64,000 bases of DNA from Icerya purchasi. Taxonomy: Eukaryota > Arthropoda > Insecta > Hemiptera > Monophlebidae. Position numbers and translations under genes: made by a program. This document shows positions 1 through 14,656 of the stretch, piece by piece. Location: NCBI GenBank assembly GCA_039619475.1, contig CM077115.1, forward strand, positions 61,820,864-61,884,863. The letters run 5' to 3'. The notes beneath the pieces are model-generated. The model saw only the letters and a program-made list of their open reading frames with translations. It was not told the origin of the DNA and made no database searches. The first letter of the stretch is position 1. Each line of letters opens with the position of its first letter.

Positions 1-1590
1 GGGTAAACATTTTAATGACGGATCCTCGCAACAACGTACCGCACCAACCGCGTGTAAAATATATAACGCTTTTTTGGCCTCTTTTCCGTTTTGAACTGCT
101 AGTATGTGGCGAGCGGATTCCTGATTGTTATTTCTATGCAATAGAACAATTTCAAATGAAACAAATTATTTACAATTTTAACATAACAAATGTACGTAAA
201 TGATGATAAGGATGTTGTGGCAATATTAGAGAATACAACATTTTCAATTTGAAAAACGTCACGGTATCCATCCGGGCGGTACAGCCTAAATGCACTGAAA
301 AATAAGTTGTTGAAGGACTAAATTTATCAAATGTAATAATAGCTACCAACTACTGAAATTCATAAAATCCTGCTTATAAACATGTAAGTGAAATAGTCCC
401 AGAAGTTTCTCCCTCCCCTCCTTAAATAGATTGTAACGAAATTTTGTACACGAGTAAATCGCAGTGCTCGTGTGAAATACGCGTACTGTGTTATACATGA
501 GGTTATGCGTAACGGGTAAAATGACGATTAAAATGTTAAATAGAAAATCGCTACTTTTGTTAAACGTTTACGTTCGCGCATCTTATCTATTCGGAAAAAC
601 GAGACAAAACACAATCTTCTTTTGTTTACCTCCAGTGATTTTATTCTATACTGCATCTTTACTTTCCACCTTTCTCTCTTTCGGTTATTTTCATTATTAG
701 TATTATTTCTTTATTTTTTCGTTTTTTTTGTTCACCTAAAACAACATCATTGTGCACATATTGTACGTAACAGAACGAAAAAATTTTTCGATTTTTTAAA
801 GCGTGTAGAACGCAAGTCAGTATTTCTTAATTTTTTCGTCTATTCCCTGATGATCATTACGATTTTTTCCCCTTTCTTCCGTGCGTTTCTTCATTAACAA
901 AGAAACATTTCATCGTTTAATAATATATTCGATCACATAACGTACGTTTTAGTAAACTTAAAACGTCTATACGACCTCTTCATCGACACTCATTCAGGTA
1001 ATTTATTTTGCTTATATTCTCTTTATTAACGACGCGAAACTACCTATTTTGTTACATGTAGTTCTTTTAATGTTGACAAGTCAAGTAATATGACAATGTG
1101 TAAGTATTTTGTTTAAAAAATTTCTAAGGGCTTTTATTGGTATCATTGTATTTTTCAGTTTTGTTAACTTCATCGCTTATCAAACGTATCCTCTTCTACC
1201 GTTAAAAAAAAAAAAAAAAAAAAAAAAAACCGAATCATTTGTTAATTGTACTAATTCGGGACCCGTTATTTGGAAATCGCATGTAGCGTTTTGTATTCAG
1301 TTTACTTAACAAAGTCAAAATGCTAAAGATACTAATAACCTCAAATAAATGAAGAAACATAATTTACTTAGGAATTCGCTATAAACTAAAAACATATGTA
1401 GAACTGAAAAAAGTAAAAATAAAACTATTATTATTATTACATCTAAGATTCGTCGATACAAAAGCACGTCTCCTCGTAGAGAAATATAAATCTAAGCTAG
1501 GAAAATTCGCGTTAAAAAACAAACTTCGAAGTTTTTGTTTTGTTTTTTCCTTTTTTCTTACAAAAATTAACTAAAAACGTACAAACTTAC
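1..1590. other. Intron of PLA2G6, left edge
   Basis: AT-rich sequence downstream of exon 7. I see no further exon on the minus strand and no recognisable mobile element. There is an A-run of about 26 bases at 1205-1230. The open frames at 488-897 and 1109-1309 are low-complexity and have no family resemblance. Confidence 0.6.
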
Positions 1591-1754
1591 TTTCTATCAA
1601 TATCGGCTCCGAAAACTATTAGGGCTTGCAATAGCGGTATATTCTTCTTCTGTGCGGCAAAATGTAACGGCGTATTACCGTCTGGATCCTGCACGTCAAC
1701 CTTGCAACCATGACTTAGAAGGGCAACGCTGCATTCTAACCGCTCTCTTAAAAC
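1591..1754 (-). CDS. PLA2G6: PLA2G6 exon 7, last ankyrin repeats
   Basis: 164 bases, acceptor gaaaTAG, donor aa/GTAAGT, enters in phase 0 and leaves in phase 2. It encodes [33 protein letters not shown] and [11 protein letters not shown]. The human counterpart is MRNRFDCAIVLLTHGANAD .. GNTPLHLAMSKDN .. ALIVFGAEVD. The next exon (human start NDFGETP) is not found in the first 1590 bases. Confidence 0.92.
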
Positions 1755-4667
1755 CTATTTCAAATTAAATGTTATCAATGAAAGTTCTATCAATACACTT
1801 ACTTGTTTTAATTTCTACTTTTCTTTTAACATTTGTTTTTTCAATTTTTTTGCGTGTGCTGGCAAAAATCATTTTTTGATGCTTCGCCATAAACAGATAA
1901 ACATAGCTTATGCAATAAATTTATTGATTACTTTAAATTTAAAATGTGTTTTAAATTGCAAGGTATCCCCCCCCCCTCTAAATTGGCTCACGATTTTTCT
2001 CAATTTTTACGCGAATGTGCGTTAGATTATGCAAACACAATATAGCAGTATCGCGAAATCAATTAATAAATATAATTGATTCCACTGAAGAAAAAAAGAC
2101 TCGTATTATGTCCGAATAATAAAAAGTGAAAAGACAGTCGAAAATTTTACTTTAGCGAATTTCAAACAAACGGATTTTCAGTGACAAGATTTGTGTGATC
2201 TAATGATTATTTCTTTATCGCTAGTAAAGAGCTACACAGCCGGCTTTAGTATCGTTGGTCGCATTAAATCCACTTAAAAAATAATAGACTTCGCGTTAAA
2301 TAATTATTTTCGAAACGCTATATCATCTTAGGTGATTGCAAAAATGGCATTCTTTGAAAAATTAGCCAATTAAAAATTTGAAGCAGCTTCAAACGAAGTA
2401 ACAGAAAATAAAAATAATCGAGAAAACCGTTTCGTGATATAGACACACGTGTTCCTGAAACATTTCTCGAAGGGTGTTTTCTTTAATTTGTTTTACAATG
2501 TTGATGATTGCTTCACAGTGTTTTCTGTTTGTATAACGCATACACTAACTTTGAAGTGAACTGATACGAAGCATGTGCTCGTAGTACATGCTGTTTACCG
2601 TACAAATGTAATCGTATTTTTGAAATTATCAGATTCAACAGTTGCATTTTATTTAATTAGGTTCATTACTTTCATTTAAAATATATATTTTAATATATTT
2701 ATCGATTATTTCAAAAAATTCTAAAAAATAATTAACTTTGAAACGTTTTTTTTCTCTCTTTTAATTAGTAACACAGAGTCATTGAAACGTTAGACAAAAT
2801 CACCATAAATTAAAAATTACTTTAAATCTTTTTCTTTGAAATTGCGATTTTCTCATATCGGAATGAATTTTTCATCATTACAATAATTCTATATGCACAA
2901 AGAGAAGCGCCATAACAAAGAAGTATGTAACCGCGGGAACCGAAATAGTTACCCCACTCCACCCCGCCATTCGTGCATTTTACAATCAGACTAAAAAAAG
3001 CGAATTTTTACGCCGTCACTAATTTATGAGTTATTTACGAGAAACAAACTGTTTTACCTACATTCCGACAACGTGATAATCACGTTCCCCTTTCAGTTTA
3101 TCGTAGACAGGTCTTAAAGGTTCTTTTTTTCTCTTTTTCTTTAACGTCTATTTGGTATAAAGAAATGAATGCATCGTAAAAAAATCTGCGAAATTATTTA
3201 GTCACTAATTTTTCTGTAAAATACGTACAGACTATGTTTATTGGGCGAGGAGGGATGGAAGGAATGGAAATGTAACCTAGATTCGGATCATGAGAAGGTG
3301 ACGCCGAAGAAAACTGTACATTATGGAACTGGAAATGTATGTTATACCGAATGAGGATGGCAGCACCATCGTAGCCGTCTACTCTATCAGAACGAAGCAC
3401 GGAGAAATCTTTAAGATGAAATGTTTCAGATTGTTTGAGCCATAATTCGGAAATTGAATCAATACGAATTTGATGTATATCAAGTAATTACAGAAGTGGA
3501 AAAGTTTTTTTTTTTTTTTGAACATAGTAAAAGAGCGGTTAGTTTTATAGGAAATAATTTAAAAACGAATTCGATTCTTCATTTGAATGGTAAATCTAAC
3601 CTGTACAGTTCGATACAATTCCTAATGGTAATTTTAACTTCTAAATCCATCAAAAAATATCTCGTATATATTCTGTTCCGGATTAATTGTAATAAATTGA
3701 ACTGTGTAGCGAAAAAGATTGATGAGTCTGTAGAATTCTGAATTGAAAAAGTGGACGCATTTTTGCGACAGGAAATCTAAGACTTACTTATTACCAGGTC
3801 AGTGACATATATCAGAGAAAAGCACGAAACTCGTTGCTCTATGGGGTAAATTCTTGGCTTGGTGCGTTGGTAAAATTACATTTTTTAATCCTATAATCAT
3901 GCACATGTTAATACTAGTAGTACGGGAAAAGAAAAAAGGTCATTGGACTAGTGGATTTTAAAGTGGTAGTCAGTTTCTTGAATCGTACAAGAAGTGTTCA
4001 TAAAATAATCCGGACCGTTCAGTGAAAGAAACATGTATCGTCAAGTTAATATACTTTTATAATTAGATAAAATAAGAATATTACAAATTACTACCTACCA
4101 TAATGTGTAAAGCTGTGCGACCGTTAAAATTCAACGTGTCTAAATCACATTTATTAGCAATGAGATCTTCAATAACTTCTCTAGAACCGGCCCAGTGTAA
4201 TGGAGTTCCACCATGTTTCATATCCTATAAAAAATAAAAAATAAAAAAAATACAGTTTTTTCCTTGTTTTTAAAATATTAGATATAAAAACAATAAAATT
4301 TATTCATGTAAGAGGGTTTTACATGGAAACATATGCACATAATGTTTATACCACTGCACAAAAAAAATTAATATCATTATTACGCTGAGGTTAATAAGAA
4401 AATTTGTTACATTTTGGGGTTATTTAGAAATCATGTTCCGCTTTTCCATTATAAAATTGTGTTGTTATAAAAGCGCGTCATGGACTTTGAAATAGGAATT
4501 TCTATGTAAACCATAAATTAAATTTAACGTTTAAGTCTGGACCGAAAAAAATAATGGTTTTGAGATATTTTTTTATTATGAAAAAAACATAGTCAATTGA
4601 AATCAATTGTTCCATAAAAATTATAACCAAAGAGGTGTTCTCATGGCGAGATTCAAAGGATCAAGTT

Positions 4668-4706
<39 letters not shown>

Positions 4707-7700
4707 TAATAACCAAATTATTCATTTCAAATAATTTAACGAGTTCAATTTTTTTTAAATAAAAATAAAAAATAAAAATAGGCATTAAAAAAACTCACGT
4801 ACCGGGGGCGTACTTTTTTTAAGCAAAAAAAAAGGGTCACTAAATTTTTTAATTTTTTTTTTTGATTCTATTTTGCATTTCAATATTCTAACTTCGACAT
4901 TTTTTTTTTCTTTTTTTAATAAAGACTTCCTTGCAAATTCTTGGCTAAATGTTTTTTTTTTTACAACGATTCGCAGAATTTAACTTCATTCGGGTCTTTA
5001 TTTCTGCAACGCACAAACCATCATCATCATCATTAAAATGCTATGCACAACATTGTTCGTAAAAAGTTCTAATGATGACTCTTTCGGTCGACTAAAAAGA
5101 TATTATATCCATTTGATGTTTAATATTTTTACTAATCACTAGTCTTGTTTCACTTCTTCTCTAATTATTTTTTTTTTTTTAATAATCAATATTTTTTCTC
5201 TTATATAATGTAATTTTTTTGTATTTAATAATAATATATTGCCATTCCTTTGTTCTAGCTAATAAAACGCTATAAATTCGCGTAACAGAGGTTTACGGGA
5301 AGTACAGCGTTTTAACTACCTATTTCTCCGTACAACATAACTGGCTACATATATATTTCATTATTCATTTTAGGATATCTAATTTCATTTTTCTTTCCGT
5401 TAATATTCACCGCATACTTTTTAAAATTCCTTTCCATAATGTTACAAGTTCACCTTTTAATTTCAATTTTTTGGAATTAGTTTTCCGTTTAGATTATAAT
5501 ACTTGTTACCGTGTAAATTATTACATTTTAATTTGTCTATTTCTTCAAATAATTCGTTTCATTTACATTTTTAAAAAAAACATAAACAGGTTCTATGGGT
5601 GAAAGTTATTCCAAATTCATTAAGACTAAAAAATGCTCAAATTTTTTAATACCAAAAAAACACTATAATCCCCAACTTTCTGTCACGGTACACGACTTAC
5701 TTTACTTTTAATACCGGTAAACAAAAAATTCCAAAACTAAAAGAGTTGCCTTCGTTTATTTTCCTGTTAGCAGTAAAGCTTAAAATAAAATTTATTATTA
5801 AATGGCGAGTATTTAAAATTTGAAAAAATATGGCAATTAAATCGGGAAATTATGTTGTAATGTTCATTAACGCAGTAAGAATTCATATTATAGTAATATT
5901 ATAAAATAACTGGACGATTCAAATAATCACACCTTTATATTTCATATAGAAAATTACCCGTAAAACAAAAAAGGAGAAAAAAAAACACCTTCCAAGAGTG
6001 CTCTAGTGTATTATATTACTAGATGATATACACGAAAAAAATAATTTCATAACCGCTATTTAATAAAAATACAAACCTCATTTAATTCGGAAGAAAAAAT
6101 TTTAACGTCCATTATCCTAGCCAGTAAAATTTGAAACAACAACTTATTTCATAAACACGTTATTATATATTTTAGAACAGTTGAAAATGTTTGTAATTGA
6201 AATGCAAATTTGATTACGAGTTAATAATAAATAAATTTTATCCAATACAACAAAATTAATTACACACGAAACAAGGCTTGTTTTAACAGAATATTAAAAA
6301 AGTGTACAACGTACGATTCCACTATTAATTTATTACTATCGATTTATGTTTATCACCGGGTAGCAGTAACACGCAAATGTACTTTTACTTATTCTTCCTC
6401 CATTTACCTTTTTCTACAACAAATATATCGATTAAAGAACATTTTCCACAGCTTTGACCTTAAATAAAATCAATTTCCCGAAGCCAAGTGTTTCAACAAT
6501 CAGAGTTATCCCTTTGCGTGACTAAAATAAACTTTATCCGCTTATTTAGTTTTTGCATCTTGTTTAACTATCTTATGACTGAAGTATAACTAAAAAAATT
6601 AGACAAATGCTATCAGCATTATTATATAGGTTAGCTCAATCAATACCATACGCATCAGTCGTTTATATTTTAACGTGCTAGTATTGTCAAGAATTTTATA
6701 CGGAAACACGGCCGTGAGGAGATGCAAAAAGTACGATAATTAAAAGGACAAATAGCTAGTATAAACGATGTTTAAAAGCAATAATCGCAATAAAAAAACA
6801 TGCCAATAATAACATCAGCTGGTGAAGAAAGAAAAATTAAATGTCCCAAAAGATGGTCTTACCGACTACTTAAATACAAAAGACTAAAAGTTTACGTATT
6901 CCCTTGATGCTTAAAGGCAAGAAAACCGGAAACGATAGAAAATTGTATTTCATTCGACCGAAAGGGAAAAATAACAAAATAGATAACGCCGACGAATCAA
7001 TGCCGTAATTAAATTGCTCGAACGTATTCCAGAGGATTTAATAAACATAGAGATAAGCAAGTGGAAATTACAAATCAAACAGTGATTACTAGAGATGACA
7101 TAAGAGAATAAACAATTAATTTTTTTGAAATTATATATGGTCCGATTGTAGAGAAATGATTATGTTTATAATTTAAAGATGATGCGCAATAAATTCGTTT
7201 TATTTTTGTTATATGTGCAGTTCTTTATATATGTGTGTATATATATATATATATACCTTCAATTATTTTGATGTACTTATTGTTTTAATCAGAAAAAGGG
7301 GATGTAAACTGCTCCATTTTTTATGCACGTGATAATATATTGTTAATCTTTTATACTCTTCTAGTCATAGTAAAGGCGGCCGAGAGAAAGGAACTGGCCC
7401 CAGTATTCTCCTTAGATTCATTAGGCTTAGTACCATTATGAAAAGCTTAACTTCACAATCCATGATACCTTATCAAGGATATATGAGACTTACTTTACTT
7501 TTTTTAGTCATAAAACTATGGTCACCTTCACTTAAAAAAAATATTACAGTTCTTTATAAATCACTTTCCACCTCCTCCAACCAACTCCATCTATTCTTTA
7601 GACTTTGAATGTACATAAATATTCGGTTAATTAGCTCTTCCCGTTTTATTTGTCCATAAAACATAATTTGCCGTTTTTTCATCACGTCGATCAATCTGTT

Positions 7701-10700
7701 TGAATATTTGTATAATTCTTCATTGGATCTTTGCCTATATTCCTCGTTTTCTTTAGTCGGGCCTAAGATTGAACACTTTTCTTTTCTTTTTACGAAAGCT
7801 CTTTGTCGCATACAGCACCTCAGATTGAATAACTGTTTTATTGTAAACATTCCTTGTCAATCGAAACGTTGTTTCTAATTCGTTTATTCCGGAACATGGT
7901 GTTGTTTTTTCTAGCACATTAGGTTCAATCCACTCTCCCAGATATTCAAATTTGCCTACTCTGCGTTTTCAGTTAATAGAAAATTAGGTGCAGTGTATTA
8001 GTGATAAATTTGATTTTATGGCCAGAGATTTGGAGACCTGCTTTTGCCGCTTCTTTCTCCAGCAGCTAGATTTGTTTTACCGCGTCTTCTATTGTGTTTA
8101 CAAAAATCACTATATCATCCATGAACATTAGACAATCAGTTGTTATTAAATTGTTCTTCTTATGCTCTAATCTGATATATCTATCTGCTTATTCATTTTC
8201 TAGACTTAAGCCCCATTCTCGAACAATTAGATTATATTTATATTTATCACGGTAATCATTTTATTTAAATTTTTACGTTTAATTTATATTTACCATAGTA
8301 AATATTTTCTCCATACTTTTTTTTAAATATTAACGAGTGTTATTCTACCTTTTATTTTTCCCGCTTCATTGATCATAGCTCGGCTAAATCATACCAAAAA
8401 CTTATAAATTATACATTAAAACCTTTCACAGAAATATATTAGTCTATCCACTAGTGGTGAACACCGGAACAGAATCGCTTTAGTAGTTCGTGAAATTAAC
8501 GTGCACAAACGGACAGACAAATTTTCCGACTTTCTTTGTAGATAGATAGATAACGAGTTAAAAAGTTGAAATATTTAAGGGAAGTTATACAACAAAATAG
8601 ATTAGAAGACGAAGCAGTTAGGGTATCCAAATTAAGCCGAGCATATCACTTGGTGAAGATGTCTACAACAAAAAAACAATGAATGTAAGAGCAAAACTAA
8701 AACACTATTCTACAGTTATTAAACCAGAAGGATTATATACATCGGAAACCCTAAATTTTAACAAGAAAAAATTAACTGAAATTAAGAAAACGTAGAATTT
8801 TAAGAAAGGTCGTAGGAACAGAATGAAATGATTGCAGTTTAAATGGATATCAAACAATAAATTATACAACATTGCCTATAGCAATAAGGAAAAGAAGATT
8901 ATTATTTTACGGACATATTACCAGAATGCAGGATGATATAGGTTAACCAAAAGAATTTGTAAATTTATGAAAACGAAGTAAGACCCAAATGGTTCGATGA
9001 GTACGAAAAGGATATGAAATTAATAAATATTACTGAAATGCAAAAGCTGGTTCCGTAAAGCAGTTATCAATTCAAACTTCAAAATAAACCAAGAAAGTCT
9101 GAAAAAATCGCTTTCGTTAAATCATAAAAATGCGTCAATGGAAGGACTCAAGAAATATTGGAAAAATGTTAAGGAAAGAAGAAGGACGAGGTGTAAAATG
9201 GAGACTTAGTTGTTTTTAGTGTAGTCCACAAAGGGTGAAATCGAAAAAAAAAATAAAATAAAATATACACATAGATAGATAGATAGATGTATATAAAAAT
9301 AGATATTATGCTGTGGCGAATCCTCCCGTACTTTTTGCAATGCAGCGAAGTGGCAAAGCAAACTAAAAAAGAAAGAAATCTGTAAGTATCTCTCCAACAG
9401 CAGAGATTAATCTGGATAAATGCGGAAGACAATTTTTATTTACCCAATAGAAATCTAAAAAGCCTCTATTTGAGCGTGCAGAGAAAAATGAATAAAATTT
9501 AACATGCTGATGGCTCTGACGGTGTGGAGCATTTAAATTTGATGAGGTATTTGCTATCTCTTTGTATTTGTCGAGCGCTATGGGTACTTCGATGTTTACT
9601 TTGAATCGGAAGGTTAAGTTATTCATATATATCCAGATTATAAAATAGTTCCACACGTATCATTCAATATGAATATACTACCTAAGTAGCATATTTCACC
9701 AGTTAGAATTATCCACTTAAATTAATGCAGAAATGATTTCCGCCCAACATTAATATGCATAAAATTTTCTATTTTGCGATGTAAACTGAGAAATATAATT
9801 ATGAACTATTTATCGCAAAATTAAAGTTTATCGTTAATTTCCTTACCTTGATGTTATGAAAATTTTAATTTCAAGCAATTTTTGTTCGCACTATATTGTA
9901 AAGAAATAGTAAACGCCATCGATCAGAATAATATGGTTGTCGAAACGGTTAATTCGTACTAGTTACACTTAACATAAAATATATATTCTTACAAACAAGA
10001 ATTAAACAGTAAAGGATAAGCATAATAATAATTTTCTAAGCATATCTGTTTAAGTTTAAATAATAAAATAAATTTACTCCTTTATATTTATATTTATTTA
10101 TTTGGACTCATTAATTATGGGCATTATATCGGCGCAATGATAATTTATTACACGGCAATGGGATTCGAACTGGGTTCTACCCGAATCGAACACCGCCGCT
10201 TGACTAATTACACTGCGGTAGCTTGCTAAGTTACAATAAAATGTGATTTCTCCTATACATTTCTATTGTAGTTGTCATGAAAAAAAAGGGAACACGCAAT
10301 TTGTTGGCATAAATTGGCAACCTTGAAAAGAACGACCATTCGTTCGGTCTATTATTACAGATACTTTTTTTCTTTCATTGTTTATAAATTTATAATTATA
10401 AAATTGCTTGTTAAAAGTTTGATCGGTGTAATACATATATTGTTTTACAGAGTTATTCACAAATAACGTCCATACTTCATCTTCAATTTGTTAAATATTA
10501 CGTGTAAATAAATAATTTAAACGGAAAATCATAACAAAAATCATTAATTGAGAAAATTGTAAATATCACATTAAAAAAATAAGAAAAAAACATCGAAAAC
10601 ACTTCCAAATATAAAGTTCTGCTTCTTCCAGAAAAAAATGATTATTAAGCGATAAAAGAAAAATGAAATTACCTTTAACAAACCTTAATTAACTTTAAGC

Positions 10701-10929
10701 AACTACACAAGATTAAATTTACCATTACCAATGTTTTTCAAGATACAATTTTTCTTTATAAACAAAAAATTTAGGAAAAAAGATTTCACTCCAACAAGAC
10801 CTTCAATAATATTCTTTCGACAATTACATTTAGAGTAAATTGAACAAGATAAAAATATTAAAGTTAATAAAAAAATGGGGCAAAAAATTTCAAGTAAATA
10901 AAACATTAATTTACAAACGCACATCTCTT

Positions 10930-10961
<32 letters not shown>

Positions 10962-13900
10962 CATAAAGTTTGTCATTTTAGCTTCGCAAGGGGCGGTCCT
11001 TTTGACCACTCTTACTTACATTTCTGTCTCTTTCTCTTCTATACGTTGTATAAAATGATCAAAATTTATAACGTAATTCTAAATCGGTCCATATGAATAT
11101 AATAACATAATCACAAAAATCCTATAAAATATAACAAACGCTACATAAAATTCGGACATTTTTTCTAATGGGGGTAGCTTAAGAATTGCGTTGTAATTAA
11201 TATATATACCCTCTAAAACAGAAAAATAATGAAATGGAATTAACTCGGCATACAATCGTAGCACTACCTCACAAACAAAAATAAATTAAAAAGCTACTTT
11301 TTTTTGAGAATTTCAAAAATAAGAAACTAAATTTATGTAAAAAAAATAATATTTAAATTTTGATAAAGGAAATAATTTAAGTGAACAAAAAAAAAGAAAT
11401 AGTGCGAAATGAATTCAAAAAATAAATAAATAAAAAGGATTATTAAGGAACAACTTTATAAAATAAAATATATATAACGCTTTCGTCTTATAATAAAAAA
11501 TTGAAATACATTGTTTAAAGGAAAATTACAACCACATCAAGAAATCTATTTAAAAATAGAATCAGTACGTCTATTCACATTAACAAACTTTTCTAAACCG
11601 CTAATGTAAATTTGTTGGTTTACCACACTATCGCTTCTGTACCATTTTTCGTTTGTCATTGTCGACACATTTTCGCTAACACTATATTTCGTGAGCATAT
11701 TTATAACGTCATTTTGCTCTGATAAAATAGCGGTAGCCTAGTGACAGTTTCGCGGCGAAAAATACGCAAGTTGTTCTGTTAAAGAAGAAAAATACCTGAT
11801 CAGCTAAATGCTCAATCTCATTAGCTATTTACGCTGTTGTATGTGTGTATGCTTCTATACGTGCTCTTGGTGACTTCAAAATCGAAAAAATATCCACTAC
11901 ACCTAGCGAATGCAATACGAAAGCGAACAAATCACCAAATTGGAATTCAACTATTACTCGACACTGACGGGCGACTGGCGTATTACACACTAAGCATTTT
12001 TCTTCGCATCAACTTGAGATTTCTACTGACAAGTTAAAGTCTTTTTAGCCAAGTTAATCTCTACTGCTTGAGAAGTAATAGCATATATTTGTTTCTTTTT
12101 CAATTTACTTTGGCACTTTACTGTATGACTGCAAATACCGAATGACTGACCACTGGTATATATATATAACAAAATGTAAACTAAAATAAAGCCAATAACA
12201 TTGTACAAATTTGCTAATATTTATATTTGTAAAGCAACCTTTTTGCCCTTTTGTTATTAAAAACACGCACATATAAGCGTGTCCACAGAATTCAGCTAAC
12301 TGAACAATTCTACAAGAACGAAAGGGAAAGGAAAGAAATATAGGTAAAGTAGAAGAGGAAAGAGTAGCAGACGGTTAATATATCATAAATGTCAAAACGG
12401 TCTTTCACAACATAGTAGAGAAATATACATATCAAAAAACTGAACAAACAAATTACCTCTTCATGTAGTTTGTTATCGTAAGTTTTCACTACAGCTCCTA
12501 CATTGCTGGCTGTATTTGAAGAAGCTGGTACTGGAACTGACGACCCAACTGGATGAGACGGTATATTCACATCGGCGCCCGCTAGTAACAACGCTTTAAC
12601 ACAATCTCGCTTATCCGCCTTGCAGGCAACGTGGAGCGGAGTGTGACCATTAGCGTTTCGGTAATTCAAATATTTCGATGAATTCTCTGTCAACGCCTAT
12701 CAAATAATAGTTGATTAACAAAAAAATTCACCTGTTTAAATCAGCTCTAATATATCATACTAAAAAATTTTATACATTACTATTTGAATATAATTTTCGC
12801 AAGAAATACAATATTCGTATAAATAAAGCGAAAATAACGTATTAAAATATTCACCTAACAATGGTATTTCGTTGACGTCATCAACTACTGTAATTTATAA
12901 TTTTATGTCGCGACCTGACAGTTTACCATTACTTTTTCCCGAATTATCAGATAGAAGCTGTTTCAATGTCACGTCGTTCATACAATTAACTGTTTAATTC
13001 GGACAACTTTAAAACCGGTGCCAGCAATATAACCTTTTTCGTCCGAATGTTTTAATTTTTTTAGTTCGAATCCCTGACTGCGTGTGTTTTAACATGTACA
13101 AAATTATTTACATTTTCAATCGAAAGTTTTTATTGTTTAATTATATATGTATGTTATGCAGAAAATTTGAAGAATAAAAAAAAGAAAACTGACTTTACAA
13201 AATGTCATCGCGCGATGAGTATGAAAGCGTTGTTTACTGAAGTACTATTGGCAATTACTTACAATTAAATCCTACCGAAACATTTGTCTTCTGCCAGTCT
13301 TAATAATAAAAATTTGGGTGCGGATGTGCTGGGGCACAGGGCCGTTGATTTAACGTGAAATGCGTATATCGGTTTAAGTATTTATATACATTTTTATATA
13401 TATAAATGTATAAATATATATAGATTTATAAATATATATACAAGGGCGTTGCAAGTCGATGAGCCGGGGGGGGGCAAGATGATAGAAAGATGATATGAGT
13501 TATCGGAAAAATAAAATTTATAATTTGTAAGGGCTTAATATTTTATTAAACAAAAATAAAATCTGAACTAAAACATAATTTTCGTGGGTTTCTGGCAAAT
13601 TATTCTACGACTTTATTATAAAAGTTTTCCAAATTGTCCATAATTACGCGCCCATGAATACTCATCATGGCCAATTGATTAAAAAGTTTCGAGGCCCCAG
13701 AGGGAACAGCTACCCTCCCCCGCCCCCCTTGGCTACGCTCTTATATATATATATATATATATATACACATAAATATATATAAATATATATAGATATACAT
13801 ATATAGATGTATATAAATATATGCAGTGAATAATAATAGTTGTTACGTTGCGGTATTTCGTTTCACTATTTCGTTTCACAAACTATTTTCAAGACATTTC

Positions 13901-14598
13901 ACGTCAATACAAGCTGAATACATAACGTATGTGAACGTAATTTAGATCAATGTCAGTTTGGCCTTTGTCAAGGTTGTTGCACCGAGGAGGTATTAGCAAC
14001 AGTCAACGTACAAAAATGTGGAGGTCAGAAATATCTTTATTTACTTTGAAAATTTTAAACGGTCATCAAAAAAGTTATAAAGCGTAACCAATTTAGTAAA
14101 AATATTGCAAAAAAAGCAATCAATGAATATGACGGAAGGATTATTCGAAATTTATACCGGAAACAAACCTCTAAAATTCGAGTAGAGATAAGAAAAATAA
14201 AAATTAGTCCGTGCATATACGCATAAAAAATTCGATGGAATTGTAGCTCATTGCCTCTTCGTTGAATCGATAGAATTTTCAAAAAAAAGGGGGGGGTCGA
14301 AATAGAAGAACTTGAATTAGAATAAACGTAAAATATACCAACAATGTTCGATATTCAAACAACGCCATTTTAATGACAAACTCATTCAATGACGATAACT
14401 TGTTAGCCGATTTGATAAATAAAAAGTGTACAACCTTACACTCAATCAAGATAAAGTTTATAATAATTACCCTTGAGTTATATTGCTAATCACAGTTAGA
14501 GGGGGAACGCTGAAAGTAAGAAAATATCAAAATATTTATATTAAAAATAAATTAAAAACGTATGCGAAAATAAGATGCAGATATACTGAAACACCCTG

Positions 14599-14656
<58 letters not shown>

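Noticed and set aside
622..897. 91-codon Phe-rich frame as a membrane protein
   Set aside because: Composition follows T-rich DNA; no start context, splice sites or family resemblance.
12310..12693. A 127-codon minus-strand frame beginning at 12693
   Set aside because: Only its first 79 codons are exon 5 of PLA2G6. The frame start is TTG inside the exon, and the part beyond 12457 is intron read-through ([10 protein letters not shown]..).
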